Assembly: GCA_003241285.1 (NCBI GenBank)
Contig: QFOT01000032.1
Location: forward strand, 1-16,733
Source: Micavibrio aeruginosavorus
GTDB lineage: Bacteria > Pseudomonadota > Alphaproteobacteria > Micavibrionales > Micavibrionaceae
Reading direction: 5' to 3'
Length of the DNA stretch: 16,733 bases
Part shown: positions 6,750 through 13,926 of the stretch, in pieces
Numbering within the stretch: position 1 is the first letter of the stretch
How the letters are laid out: each line of letters begins with the position of its first letter
Program-made: the position numbers and the translations under genes
Notes under the pieces: model-generated
The model's database searches: none
Seen by the model: only the letters and a program-made list of their open reading frames with translations
What the model was told of the DNA's origin: nothing

Positions 6750-7233
6750 GTTCAAATCCTAATCCGCATTCAAATTGAGGAAATTCCAAGTCTCTGGGAT
6801 AGCAGCCCAAAAACTGCGCGTTCGGGGCATGAAGCTGGGCGAATTCAACCCATTCCTTAAAATATTCTGGCGTGCACTCGATCAAAGCACCTTTCGAAGC
6901 CATAAATGTCATGAATGGCAGAAAAGTATAAAAATCATCAGCTGCGCAAGCATGGACAGCAATGAAATTTGCCCGTGACAAAATACTTACTAAGACATCT
7001 TTGTTCCAGCCAGCCACGCCCGTTGGTGTATCGTCATCATCTCCTATCTGAACGAGGGTAGGTGTGCCTGACGTTGCATCCCCTAGTCGGACTGTACATA
7101 AACGTGGCACGCATAAGAGGCGGCCACCGACGTCTCGCAAGCCTTTCAACAATGATAGTTGATGATCCATAGCGCCATCAGCCTCCATAGCTTTAACCGT
7201 CTCGCTGATGGATAATTTGATATGATTATTCAT
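6736..7233 (-). CDS. 165-residue hypothetical protein between alpA and the DUF3987 gene
   Basis: The ATG at 7233 overlaps the alpA stop in an ATGAATAA arrangement (8 bp) and is preferred over the upstream in-frame start at 7281. The product is a mixed alpha/beta soluble protein with no signal or membrane segment: an N-terminal helix (SISETVKAMEADGAMDHQL), VGGRLLCVPRLCTVRLG, an acidic turn IGDDDDTP, a hydrophobic strand NFIAVHACAADDFYTFL, and an aromatic C-terminus with two Cys. Its place before a DUF3987 gene suggests a replication accessory or regulator, but I recognise no domain. Confidence 0.75.
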   Translation of the reverse strand: MNNHIKLSISETVKAMEADGAMDHQLSLLKGLRDVGGRLLCVPRLCTVRLGDATSGTPTLVQIGDDDDTPTGVAGWNKDVLVSILSRANFIAVHACAADDFYTFLPFMTFMASKGALIECTPEYFKEWVEFAQLHAPNAQFLGCYPRDLEFPQFECGLGFEHVRT

Positions 7234-7456
7234 GACGAGATGCCCCCGCCGATGTGGTTCTCGTTTCCAGCCATTCAGCAACGTCCTTCTCCAGCCATCC
7301 CACAGCCCGTTTGCCTATGGATTTTGGGGGAGGAAAATCACTCGTCCTTACATACGCATATATAGAGGATCGAGAGAGGCCAGTACGCGCAATGACTGCT
7401 GGCAAGCGAATAATATTTAACGATTTGTAGGGTAGACAAGCATCTAATTCCGTCAT
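7226..7456 (-). CDS. alpA: AlpA-like helix-turn-helix transcriptional regulator
   Basis: 76 residues from the ATG at 7456; AAAGGAG lies nine bases upstream, while the ATG at 7462 is too close. Shows the AlpA/phage-excisionase pattern: IIRLPAVIARTGLSRSSIYAYV (HTH, about 15-36), then FPPPKSIGKRAVGWLEKDVAEWLETR, where the RAVGW and W-x-E-x-D-V-x-x-W residues are the family hallmark. AlpA of CP4-57 activates the integrase gene and promotes excision; here it heads the operon carrying the DUF3987 gene and may also act on the integrase promoter region. About 80 bp of non-coding DNA separates it from the 314-residue gene upstream and probably holds its promoter. Confidence 0.9.
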   Translation of the reverse strand: MTELDACLPYKSLNIIRLPAVIARTGLSRSSIYAYVRTSDFPPPKSIGKRAVGWLEKDVAEWLETRTTSAGASRHE

Positions 7457-7540
7457 GTCCATTGGCTCCTTTGTTTTAAAGTTTACCGCTGTGTGCGATT
7501 AACTTCATAAAGCGCTAACTAGACCTTCTTGTATTGGAGT

Positions 7541-8485
7541 TTATTCGGGAAATTTTTTCCAGCTTTGTCGAAGCTTTTTGACGGCATCAAGCACTACGCC
7601 CTTCCTAAGAGTTGGGCAGCCAATTTTTATCATTTGATCTTGCAGCCAATCTCGATATGGATGATTTCGTTTTTCAGACTGAGTATTTACACTCTGGTCG
7701 TATGTTGTACGTCCAGTTAAATCTTGCCATATCTTTGATGTTTTAGTGATGAGCCTGAAGATGAATTGATCATGCAGGGTTGTCGTCGGCATCTGAGAAA
7801 GATCAACCATAGTTGAGCCATCGCCTCCAAACAGGTCTAATACCTTTTTATTGTATTCATAATCTGATAGCCCCAAGATTTCCAGCATACTGACCAACTT
7901 TTCATTTTTCCCGGATATGTTTGGTTTTTTGAGTTCCTGCTTTAAATCTATAAGTGACATTCCTAATTTAGACATGCGGCTATTAAGAAACGTATATGCG
8001 GGCATTCCAATGAAGCTATCGGAGTTATGTTGAAGGTACGAAATTAATTTACCCCTCCATGATTTTGAAGATTTTCTCATTAAGAGCATCTTTTCTTTAG
8101 AAGTATCCTGTTTTTTATGATGTACCTTGGTTTTCTCGGCTTCTTTTTTATTTGCCACCTTATTGATATCTATAACCAGTCTATTTGAAGCCGTTCGAAT
8201 CTTATTGAGTTTTGAATTAATCTTTTTTCCAGATTCGATTCTATTATTTTTAAAACGATCGAATAAATTCTTTTCGACCGATAAATGACCATAGAAATAA
8301 CAAAAACTAAAATATTCAGTAAAGGCGTTCCGAATTTCAATTTCGTAAGTGGCTAATTGAACTGGGTCTATATCATTTGAATGTCCCGCTTTTTTAAAAC
8401 TTAATAAATCAGAAATTTTAATATCCTCAATATTACTTGGGCGAAATATCAATGTACCTGTAGTCGTAATGGAATTAAGGAGCAT
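7541..8485 (-). CDS. 314-residue basic hypothetical protein downstream of the integrase
   Basis: The ATG at 8485 lies 21 bp after the integrase stop, so co-transcription is likely. No family recognised. Three parts are visible: an N-terminal ~70 residues with aromatic EYFSFCYFYGHLSVEKNLF; a very basic, Lys-rich linker (about 73-145, including RIESGKKINSKLNKIRTASN and KKQDTSKEKMLLMRKSSKSW) likely to bind nucleic acid or form a coiled coil; and a C-terminal helical region with LISYLQHN, MLEILGLSDYEYNKKVLDLF and a WLQDQMIKIG segment. No signal peptide or membrane span. It is markedly AT-rich compared with the integrase and the DUF3987 gene, suggesting separate acquisition. The slot between int and alpA often carries variable genes, so a cargo or defence role is possible but unproven. 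Confidence 0.7.
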   Translation of the reverse strand: MLLNSITTTGTLIFRPSNIEDIKISDLLSFKKAGHSNDIDPVQLATYEIEIRNAFTEYFSFCYFYGHLSVEKNLFDRFKNNRIESGKKINSKLNKIRTASNRLVIDINKVANKKEAEKTKVHHKKQDTSKEKMLLMRKSSKSWRGKLISYLQHNSDSFIGMPAYTFLNSRMSKLGMSLIDLKQELKKPNISGKNEKLVSMLEILGLSDYEYNKKVLDLFGGDGSTMVDLSQMPTTTLHDQFIFRLITKTSKIWQDLTGRTTYDQSVNTQSEKRNHPYRDWLQDQMIKIGCPTLRKGVVLDAVKKLRQSWKKFPE

Positions 8486-8506
8486 CAGTTAACTCATTCG
8501 TTTTAG

Positions 8507-9712
8507 TTAGCCAAAGTTTCCAATTATCACAATCCCACTGCGTCCTATACTCTCTAACCAATCCGCGTAATCCTGCATCATCTTCTTACGCTCCAGCATA
8601 TAGGTTGCTTTGTAATTATAGGCTGATCGAACCTCGTTTGGGTCGGTATGGGCAAGTTGGGCTTCAATAGCCTCGGGCTTATAATTTTTTTCATATAGGA
8701 TGCTGGAAGCAATTGAACGCCATCCATGACCCGTCATCTTACCCGCATACCCCATGCGGCGAAGTGCCATTAAAACCGTTCCATTACTAATGTGTTTTGA
8801 TTTGCTAGCTGGGCTATGAAAGACATGTAATCTATCGCCCGTTCGTTTTTGAAGTTCTCTAAAAATTTCTAAGGCTTGTCTCGATAACGGGACAATGTGA
8901 GCACGCTTCATTTTCATGCGTTCTTTAGGTATGTGCCATTCTTCGCGATCCCAATCTATTTCTGACCAGCGCGCCCCAATCAACTCGCCAGTTCTAACAA
9001 AGGTTAAAGCCAGCAGTTGCATGGCGTATTTGCTAAAATCGGGCTCTCTGGTTTCAATTGCCTTTAAAAGCTCAGGAAGTTCTCCGATCGGCAGAGATGC
9101 ATGGTGGCTAGCTTCTTTAGCGGGTAGTATGCCCCGTAAATCAGAAGCTGGGTTATGTTCGCAAAGACCTCGGGTTGCCGCATATCTGAACACTTGTCCG
9201 ATAAGTTGCTTCATGCGCTTGGCAGTTTCAATCGTGCCACGATTTGCAATCCTATCAACTACTCGGACTACATCAGGGATAGTAATTTCTGTGATCGGTA
9301 AAGCTCCTATAGCTGGGAAAACGAGTTGCTCTAATCTCTCTAAATTTTGGCGAACATATTTTTCATTTAGACCCTTTTGCTTTGTTTCTATCCAGAGACG
9401 GGCAATTCGTTCGAATGTATTATTGCCTTCCATAGCCTTACGAAGTCTTTGAGCTCTTTTATATAAAGTTGGGTGTTTACCTGACTCTAGGACAGCCCTA
9501 GCCTCATCTCTTAACTTTCTAGCTTGGGCGAGGGGAATGGCAGGGTATTTGCCTAGAGCAGCCATTTGAGGCTTGCCAAGATAGTAGAAGCGCCAACGCC
9601 ATAATTTGCTCCCTTTTGGGCTAATCTCTATGCACAAGCCATTGCTATCGGCGACGCGATAGGCTTTTTCTTTCGGTTTCATATTTTTAATGGCGAGTTC
9701 TGTAAGGGGCAT
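8507..9712 (-). CDS. int: P4-type tyrosine recombinase (DUF4102 integrase)
   Basis: 401 residues from the ATG at 9712; a TTG two codons earlier is less likely. The N-terminal arm-binding DUF4102 domain (about 1-85) shows RVADSNGLCIEISPKGSKLW and MAALGKYPAIPLAQARKLRDEA. A core-binding SAM-like domain follows (about 95-190). The catalytic domain has R240 (VRTGELIG), HGWR with H329 and R332, H355 in QLAH, and the nucleophile Y365 in VRSAYNYKA, followed by the family tail RKKMMQDYADWLE. All catalytic residues are intact. The gene lies 144 bp from the 3' end of tRNA-Ser and reads away from it, the standard arrangement for islands using tRNA 3' ends as attB. It directs integration and, with a factor such as AlpA, excision. 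Confidence 0.96.
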   Translation of the reverse strand: MPLTELAIKNMKPKEKAYRVADSNGLCIEISPKGSKLWRWRFYYLGKPQMAALGKYPAIPLAQARKLRDEARAVLESGKHPTLYKRAQRLRKAMEGNNTFERIARLWIETKQKGLNEKYVRQNLERLEQLVFPAIGALPITEITIPDVVRVVDRIANRGTIETAKRMKQLIGQVFRYAATRGLCEHNPASDLRGILPAKEASHHASLPIGELPELLKAIETREPDFSKYAMQLLALTFVRTGELIGARWSEIDWDREEWHIPKERMKMKRAHIVPLSRQALEIFRELQKRTGDRLHVFHSPASKSKHISNGTVLMALRRMGYAGKMTGHGWRSIASSILYEKNYKPEAIEAQLAHTDPNEVRSAYNYKATYMLERKKMMQDYADWLESIGRSGIVIIGNFG

Positions 9713-9724
9713 GCTCAAGCTTTC

Positions 9725-9744
9725 TACGCATAAATATACGCATA
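9725..9744. repeat. Two 8-bp direct repeats between int and tRNA-Ser
   Basis: TACGCATA occurs at 9725-9732 and again at 9737-9744, a 12-bp period, just upstream of the integrase start and about 110 bp from the attachment core. Short direct repeats here are typical of integrase arm sites or excisionase/AlpA sites that overlap the int promoter. Function inferred from position only. Confidence 0.4.
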
Positions 9745-9854
9745 TCTTCGCTGGATTGCTATGAATTTTATAGGACGCTATTGAATGGGAATACCCAATT
9801 TATATGGGGTTAAATGGAAATCACGGTATGTTGAGGTATCTCGAAGTATGAGTA

Positions 9855-9880
9855 AATGGCGGAGAGGGTGGGATTCGAAC
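9855..9880. repeat. Integrase-proximal attachment site within the tRNA-Ser 3' end
   Basis: The 3' acceptor/T-arm end of tRNA-Ser plus flank, matched by the degenerate direct copy at 2620-2644. The integrated element preserves an intact, CCA-encoding tRNA, as expected when the incoming attP restores the gene. The exact crossover cannot be placed from one sequence. Confidence 0.6.
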
Positions 9881-9946
9881 CCACGGAGGGCGTGAACCCT
9901 CGCCAGTTTTCAAGACTGGAGCCATCAACCGCTCGACCACCTCTCC
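9857..9946 (-). tRNA. tRNA-Ser(UGA)
   Basis: On the minus strand a full class II tRNA: acceptor GGAGAGG (9940-9946) pairs with CCTCTCC (9861-9867), discriminator G and encoded CCA (9857-9859). The anticodon stem CCAGT/ACTGG encloses loop CTTGAAA, anticodon UGA (9910-9912). A long variable arm (GCGAGGG...CCCTCCG region) and a GGTTCGAATCC T-arm are present, as in serine tRNAs. It decodes UCA/UCG-type serine codons. Its 3' end is the integration target of the island. Confidence 0.97.
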
Positions 9947-9959
9947 TAACCTGCGAAAG

Positions 9960-9992
9960 TCATTACACAAAATAGATGGATATGTCTATACT
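9960..9992. promoter_or_regulatory. Overlapping divergent promoters for tRNA-Ser and the ydcF-like gene
   Basis: Minus strand: TAGACA (9983-9988), 17-bp spacer, TAATGA (9960-9965), placing the start a few bases before the tRNA 5' end. Plus strand: TTACAC (9963-9968), 18-bp spacer, TATACT (9987-9992), placing the start at about 9999, the A of the next gene's ATG. The elements interleave, so the two promoters probably compete. They are predictions from consensus match and spacing. Confidence 0.45.
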
Positions 9993-9998
9993 TCGCTG

Positions 9999-10760
9999 AT
10001 GTTCTTTTTTCTTTCGAAGATTTTCTGGATTCTGGCCCAGCCCCTCGCTTTTCTGGGCTTTTTATTATTGGCGGGATTGCTTTTTTACAAAAAAGCAGCC
10101 GGGAAAAAGATTTTATTCGCAGCCGCCCTGTCATTCGTTTTCTTAGGATTTTTACCTGTAGGCCCTTTATTAGTGCAGTTTCTGGAAAGCCGTACTTTTA
10201 CCCCCGTAAATTTGCCGGAGAGGGTTGATGGCATAATTGTTTTAGGCGGGGCGGTTAATGCCGAGTCATCAGAGATTCTGAAACAGCCACAATTAAATGA
10301 ATGGTCAGAGCGTATTTTTGAAATGATGCGGTTATCCCAAACTTATCCACAGGCTAGAGTAATCTATGCAGGCGGGGCCGGGAGCTTGCATGGCCAAGGT
10401 TATGAAGAAGCCACAATTGTAAAGAAGATGCTGGAAGACATAAGTTTTCCGACCAAGAATTTCGCCTTTGAAACAAAATCCCGAAATACTTACGAAAATG
10501 CGATCTATTCCAAAAAACTGGCTCATCCACAGTCGGGGGAAAACTGGCTGTTGATAACTTCAGCCTTTCATATACCTCGAAGTAAAGCAGTTTTTGAGAA
10601 GCAGGATTGGACGGTCACACCCTATCCAGCCGGATTTATTGAAAATGGATATATTGAGCCGTGGCAATTCATGGATGTTTCTGGGAATTACTGGAAATTG
10701 AACATTGCCGTAAAGGAAATCATCGGTATCATCGCCTACAAATTAAGCGGGAAAATATGA
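9999..10760 (+). CDS. YdcF/ElyC-type DUF218 membrane protein
   Basis: 253 residues with two N-terminal hydrophobic helices (about 9-31 and 36-60), then a periplasmic or cytoplasmic DUF218 domain: VDGIIVLGGAV (about 76-86), ARVIYAGGAGS, the conserved ETKSRNTYENA, and LLITSAFHIPRSKAVFEK followed by VTPYPAGF. This order is that of YdcF/SanA/ElyC proteins, linked to envelope integrity and, for ElyC, to peptidoglycan or enterobacterial common antigen metabolism. It heads a run of cell-wall genes and overlaps the transglycosylase start by ATGA, supporting an envelope role. No Shine-Dalgarno sequence is visible, and the predicted transcription start coincides with the ATG. Confidence 0.88.
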   Translation: MFFFLSKIFWILAQPLAFLGFLLLAGLLFYKKAAGKKILFAAALSFVFLGFLPVGPLLVQFLESRTFTPVNLPERVDGIIVLGGAVNAESSEILKQPQLNEWSERIFEMMRLSQTYPQARVIYAGGAGSLHGQGYEEATIVKKMLEDISFPTKNFAFETKSRNTYENAIYSKKLAHPQSGENWLLITSAFHIPRSKAVFEKQDWTVTPYPAGFIENGYIEPWQFMDVSGNYWKLNIAVKEIIGIIAYKLSGKI

Positions 10761-11785
10761 GTTATAAAAAATACATTATCGTAGGCATGTTTGGCCTGTT
10801 CCTGATTTTACCTGTTGCGGGCCATGCTGCAACATTCGAAGTCTGGTTGGCCAATTTTAAACAAGACGCGAGATCCCGGGGAATTTCAGGAGCAACCTTG
10901 AGCAGCGCCTTTAACGGCGTACAGCCGATACAACGTGTCATAGAGCTTGACCGCAAACAGCCTGAAAAGAAAATTGGTTTCGATCAGTATCAGAAAAATG
11001 CCCTGACGCCTGCGCGGGTTGCGGAAGGTCGCCGCCTGATGCAGGAGAATTGGATCGTTTTGCGAAAAATTGAAGAGCAATACGGCGTACAGGCTCAATA
11101 TGTCGTGGCGCTGTGGGGAATGGAAACAAGCTACGGCAAGAATACAGGCGGCTTCGATATCATCGCTTCGCTGGCAACTCTCGCATGGGAAGGGCGCAGG
11201 GGTGAATATTTCAAAAACGAGTTGCTCAAGGCGCTGAAGATTCTTCAGGAAGGCCATGTGAAACGGAGTGAGTTTAAAGGCTCATGGGCGGGCGCGATGG
11301 GACAGGTGCAATTCATGCCATCCAGCTGGCAGCGTTTTGCTGTCGATTATAATGGCGATGGGCATAAAGACATCTGGACGACACGTGAAGACGCTTTTGC
11401 CTCTGCCGCAAATTATTTATCGGGCAGCAACTGGGTTTATGGGCAACGATGGGGAAGGCAAATACAGCTACCGGCCCATTTCAATCAGGCTCTTATCGGC
11501 AAGAAAATAACAAAACCGCTTTCTGAATGGTCGCGCCTTGGCATACGTAATGCGGATGGCAGTGCTTTACCCGGCGACGCTAATGTCAGCGCATTCGTTG
11601 TTGTGCCACAAGGAGCGAATGGCAAAGCCTATCTGGGATATGCCAATCTGGCGAATATTATGAAGTGGAATAATTCCAGCTATTTCGCTTTAAGCGTAGG
11701 CCAGTTGGCAGACCAAATCGCCTCGGGCCGTGTTGCTCAATCTGCCGCAACAACCAAGCCGCCAGCCTATCACCTGAACGAATAG
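10757..11785 (+). CDS. mltB: MltB-type lytic murein transglycosylase
   Basis: The start at 10757 (MSYKKY) is chosen because it overlaps the upstream TGA as ATGA and directly precedes a signal peptide (core about 7-20, PVAGHA cleavage); 342 residues. No lipobox, so soluble periplasmic rather than a lipoprotein. The SLT_2/MltB domain shows FDQYQKNALTPARVAEGRRL, the catalytic Glu in WGMETSYGK (E123), DIIASLATLAWEGRR, GSWAGAMGQVQFMPSSWQ, the calcium-site-like DYNGDGHKDIW, and a C-terminal GYANLANIMKWNNS-type motif. It cleaves the MurNAc-GlcNAc bond to give 1,6-anhydro-MurNAc ends. It is followed 10 bp later by rlpA, also a transglycosylase family, and by a DD-carboxypeptidase: a peptidoglycan-remodelling cluster. 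Confidence 0.95.
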   Translation: MSYKKYIIVGMFGLFLILPVAGHAATFEVWLANFKQDARSRGISGATLSSAFNGVQPIQRVIELDRKQPEKKIGFDQYQKNALTPARVAEGRRLMQENWIVLRKIEEQYGVQAQYVVALWGMETSYGKNTGGFDIIASLATLAWEGRRGEYFKNELLKALKILQEGHVKRSEFKGSWAGAMGQVQFMPSSWQRFAVDYNGDGHKDIWTTREDAFASAANYLSGSNWVYGQRWGRQIQLPAHFNQALIGKKITKPLSEWSRLGIRNADGSALPGDANVSAFVVVPQGANGKAYLGYANLANIMKWNNSSYFALSVGQLADQIASGRVAQSAATTKPPAYHLNE

Positions 11786-11795
11786 GAAAAAGATC

Positions 11796-12767
11796 ATGAA
11801 AAGATTACTGGCTTTTGCCTCCATGCTGTTGTGCCTGTCTGGCTGTACGGAAATTGAATATGCGTCGCATCTGGCAAAAGGACCCAAGGGAACTATTTCA
11901 GATCGGCAGAAATATCTTGAGAAAGAGGGCAATTTCAAAGTTGGCAAGCCTTATACTGTCTTGGGACAATCTTATACGCCGCGCGAAACCTACGAATATG
12001 TCGAAACAGGTATAGCGTCATGGTATGGGCCCGGCTTTCACGGCAGCAAGACCGCAAGTGGCGAGAGATATGACCAGCGTGAGATGACTGCCGCCCACAG
12101 GACCCTGCAAATGCCATCGCTGGTTCGGGTGACTAACCTTGGTAACGGAAAATCTGTTATCGTCCGCGTCAATGACCGGGGACCCTTTTCAAAAGGGCGT
12201 GTAATGGATGTATCCGAGCTTGCCGCCAGAAATCTGGGTATGATTGGTCCCGGCACGGCTAAGGTAAAAATTGAATTGATGCCAGCCGAAAGTAAAGCCA
12301 TTGCCGCGGCTGCCCGCAACGGCGTTAAAACCAACGGTGTCGAAATCGTTATGAATCAAACAGGGCGTTTACCTGATAGTTACAATCAATACATGGCTGA
12401 TGCTCCCTATCAAGTGGCCTCGAACACCTCGGTCGCGCCGCCTGTTTATGCCGCCACCGCTGAAGGCCCGGTTCCCGGGCATTTAAATCAGGGAAATTTT
12501 TATCCTGACCCGGTTGTGACTCAACAGCCTATTACTTCTAATAATATTTACATCCAGGCTGGCGCGTTTGGCAGTGCGGATAATGCCAATCGTCTTGCCA
12601 TGCGTCTAAGTTCTTACGCCAATGCGAAAGTTGAGCCTGTTAATTATAGTGGACGTACTTTATATAAAGTAAAGCTTGGCCCGCTAGGCAGCGTCCAGAA
12701 TGCAGATAGTGTTCTAAACCGCGTTCTGGCAGGCGGTCAATCTGATGCCATCATTGTTGTTCAATAA
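11796..12767 (+). CDS. rlpA: RlpA septal-ring lytic transglycosylase, lipoprotein
   Basis: 323 residues. Signal peptide with lipobox LSGC puts the lipidated Cys at residue 17. A double-psi beta-barrel spans about 72-162: GIASWYGPGFHG, KTASGERYD, the catalytic-type His in MTAAHRTL (H101) and Asp in RVNDRGPF (D127), and the end GPGTAKVKIELMP. A Pro/Thr-rich linker leads to a SPOR domain (about 249-323: YIQAGAFGSADNANRLAMRL through a VKLGPLG motif), which binds denuded glycan strands at the division site. In Pseudomonas RlpA cuts such glycans; the key His and Asp are kept here. AGGAAAAAG serves as the ribosome site 10 bp after mltB; the carboxypeptidase follows after 16 bp. Confidence 0.96.
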   Translation: MKRLLAFASMLLCLSGCTEIEYASHLAKGPKGTISDRQKYLEKEGNFKVGKPYTVLGQSYTPRETYEYVETGIASWYGPGFHGSKTASGERYDQREMTAAHRTLQMPSLVRVTNLGNGKSVIVRVNDRGPFSKGRVMDVSELAARNLGMIGPGTAKVKIELMPAESKAIAAAARNGVKTNGVEIVMNQTGRLPDSYNQYMADAPYQVASNTSVAPPVYAATAEGPVPGHLNQGNFYPDPVVTQQPITSNNIYIQAGAFGSADNANRLAMRLSSYANAKVEPVNYSGRTLYKVKLGPLGSVQNADSVLNRVLAGGQSDAIIVVQ

Positions 12768-12783
12768 ATCTCGGAAATAATTC

Positions 12784-13926
12784 ATGAAAATTAAGCTTCT
12801 TTCTTTCCTATCGGTTCTTCTCTTGGCTTCATCCCCGGCGCTCGCGCTTGAGCCGCCAACGACATTGGCAACGCAGGCCTTTGCCATGGATTATGAAACG
12901 GGCGCGGTGTTGTACGATAAAGACGCCGATGTAAGAATGGCGACATCATCGATGTCGAAAGTTCTGACATCCATGGTTGCGTTCGATGCTGTCAAAAGCG
13001 GTACCATTTCAATGGAGCAGGAATTACCGGTGAGTGAAAAAGCCTGGCGCATGCAGGGTTCAAAAACCTATGTTGATATCAATAAACCTATTTCGGTTTC
13101 CGATCTTATTCATGGCGTCATCATTCAATCGGGCAATGATGCCTGTATCGTTCTGGCCGAAGGAATTGCCGGAACCGAAGAGTCATTCGCAGAAATGCTG
13201 AATAAAAAAGCGACTGAGCTTGGCATGAAAAACAGCCATTTCGTCAATGCGAGCGGCTGGCCGGATCCTGAGCATTACTCGACCCCGCGCGATTTGGCCA
13301 TTATGGCGCGTGCTTTGATCCATGACTATCCGGAAGAATATCCGATCTATTCAATGAAGGATTTCACTTACAATAATATCAAACAAGGCAACCGTAACCC
13401 GCTGCTTTACTCTTATCCAGGAACGGACGGTGTTAAAACTGGCCATGCTGAAGAAGCAGGTTATGGTGTTATCGGCTCTGCAGTGATGAATGGCCGACGT
13501 GTCATTCTCGTGATCAACGGTACTAAGAGCATGCAGGAACGCGCCGATGAAAGCCGCAAGCTGATGGACTGGACATTGCGCAATTTCAAAAACGTCGAGA
13601 TTGCTAAAAAAGGCAAAATCTATGCAGTAGCCGACGTGGTTTTGGGTCTTCAAACCAAAGTCCCATTGACAGTGGCAGAGAATGTCAAAATGACATTGCC
13701 GCAAATGGCTGGAGCCGAGGTAAAAGTTCAGGCATCTTATTCAACACCCTTAAAGGCCCCGGTTAAAGCTGGTGAAAAAGTCGGCAAGCTGGTGATTACA
13801 ATTCCAAATCTACCAACACAGGAAATTCCATTGATTACGGCTGCACCTGTCGAGGAAAAAGGCATGTTCGCAAGAACGCTGGAAAAATTCCTGATCAGAA
13901 TCGTCGGAACGCCTAAATACTCATGA
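12784..13926 (+). CDS. dacA: D-alanyl-D-alanine carboxypeptidase (PBP5/6 family)
   Basis: 380 residues with a signal peptide (SSPALA, cut after A21). The three penicillin-binding motifs are intact: SMSK with nucleophile S56 and K59, SGN at 116-118, and KTG at 218-220. The C-terminal ~100 residues form the PBP5_C beta domain, and the end (MFARTLEKFLIRIVGTPKYS) is an amphipathic, membrane-associating helix typical of DacA/DacC. It removes the terminal D-Ala of pentapeptides and so limits cross-linking. The last codons overlap the tmk start (ATGA), linking cell-wall and nucleotide genes as seen in other Alphaproteobacteria. The choice of dacA over dacC or dacF is by convention. Confidence 0.95.
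   Translation: MKIKLLSFLSVLLLASSPALALEPPTTLATQAFAMDYETGAVLYDKDADVRMATSSMSKVLTSMVAFDAVKSGTISMEQELPVSEKAWRMQGSKTYVDINKPISVSDLIHGVIIQSGNDACIVLAEGIAGTEESFAEMLNKKATELGMKNSHFVNASGWPDPEHYSTPRDLAIMARALIHDYPEEYPIYSMKDFTYNNIKQGNRNPLLYSYPGTDGVKTGHAEEAGYGVIGSAVMNGRRVILVINGTKSMQERADESRKLMDWTLRNFKNVEIAKKGKIYAVADVVLGLQTKVPLTVAENVKMTLPQMAGAEVKVQASYSTPLKAPVKAGEKVGKLVITIPNLPTQEIPLITAAPVEEKGMFARTLEKFLIRIVGTPKYS

Larger units (their letters stand above)
2620..9880. mobile_element. tRNA-Ser-integrated genomic island, satellite-like, about 7.2 kb
   Basis: Bounded on the right by the 3' end of tRNA-Ser and on the left by a degenerate direct repeat of that 3' end. Contents from right to left: P4-type integrase, unknown basic protein, AlpA-like regulator, unknown protein, DUF3987 ATPase, DUF5681 protein and two small ORFs on the minus strand, then an exported coiled-coil protein and a DUF6804-like membrane protein on the plus strand. 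AlpA plus a YfjI/DUF3987 protein beside a DUF4102-type integrase recalls CP4-57, P4 and PICI-like elements. No virion, terminase or conjugation gene is present. The right boundary is firm; the left depends on the repeat. Confidence 0.72.

Noticed and set aside
10661..10756. Upstream extension of mltB by 32 codons
   Set aside because: Overlaps the ydcF-like gene in another frame; the start at 10757 gives a clean signal peptide and the usual ATGA coupling.
13351..13704. 117-codon minus-strand ORF
   Set aside because: Lies fully antisense within dacA, whose KTG motif and PBP5_C domain occupy the same stretch.
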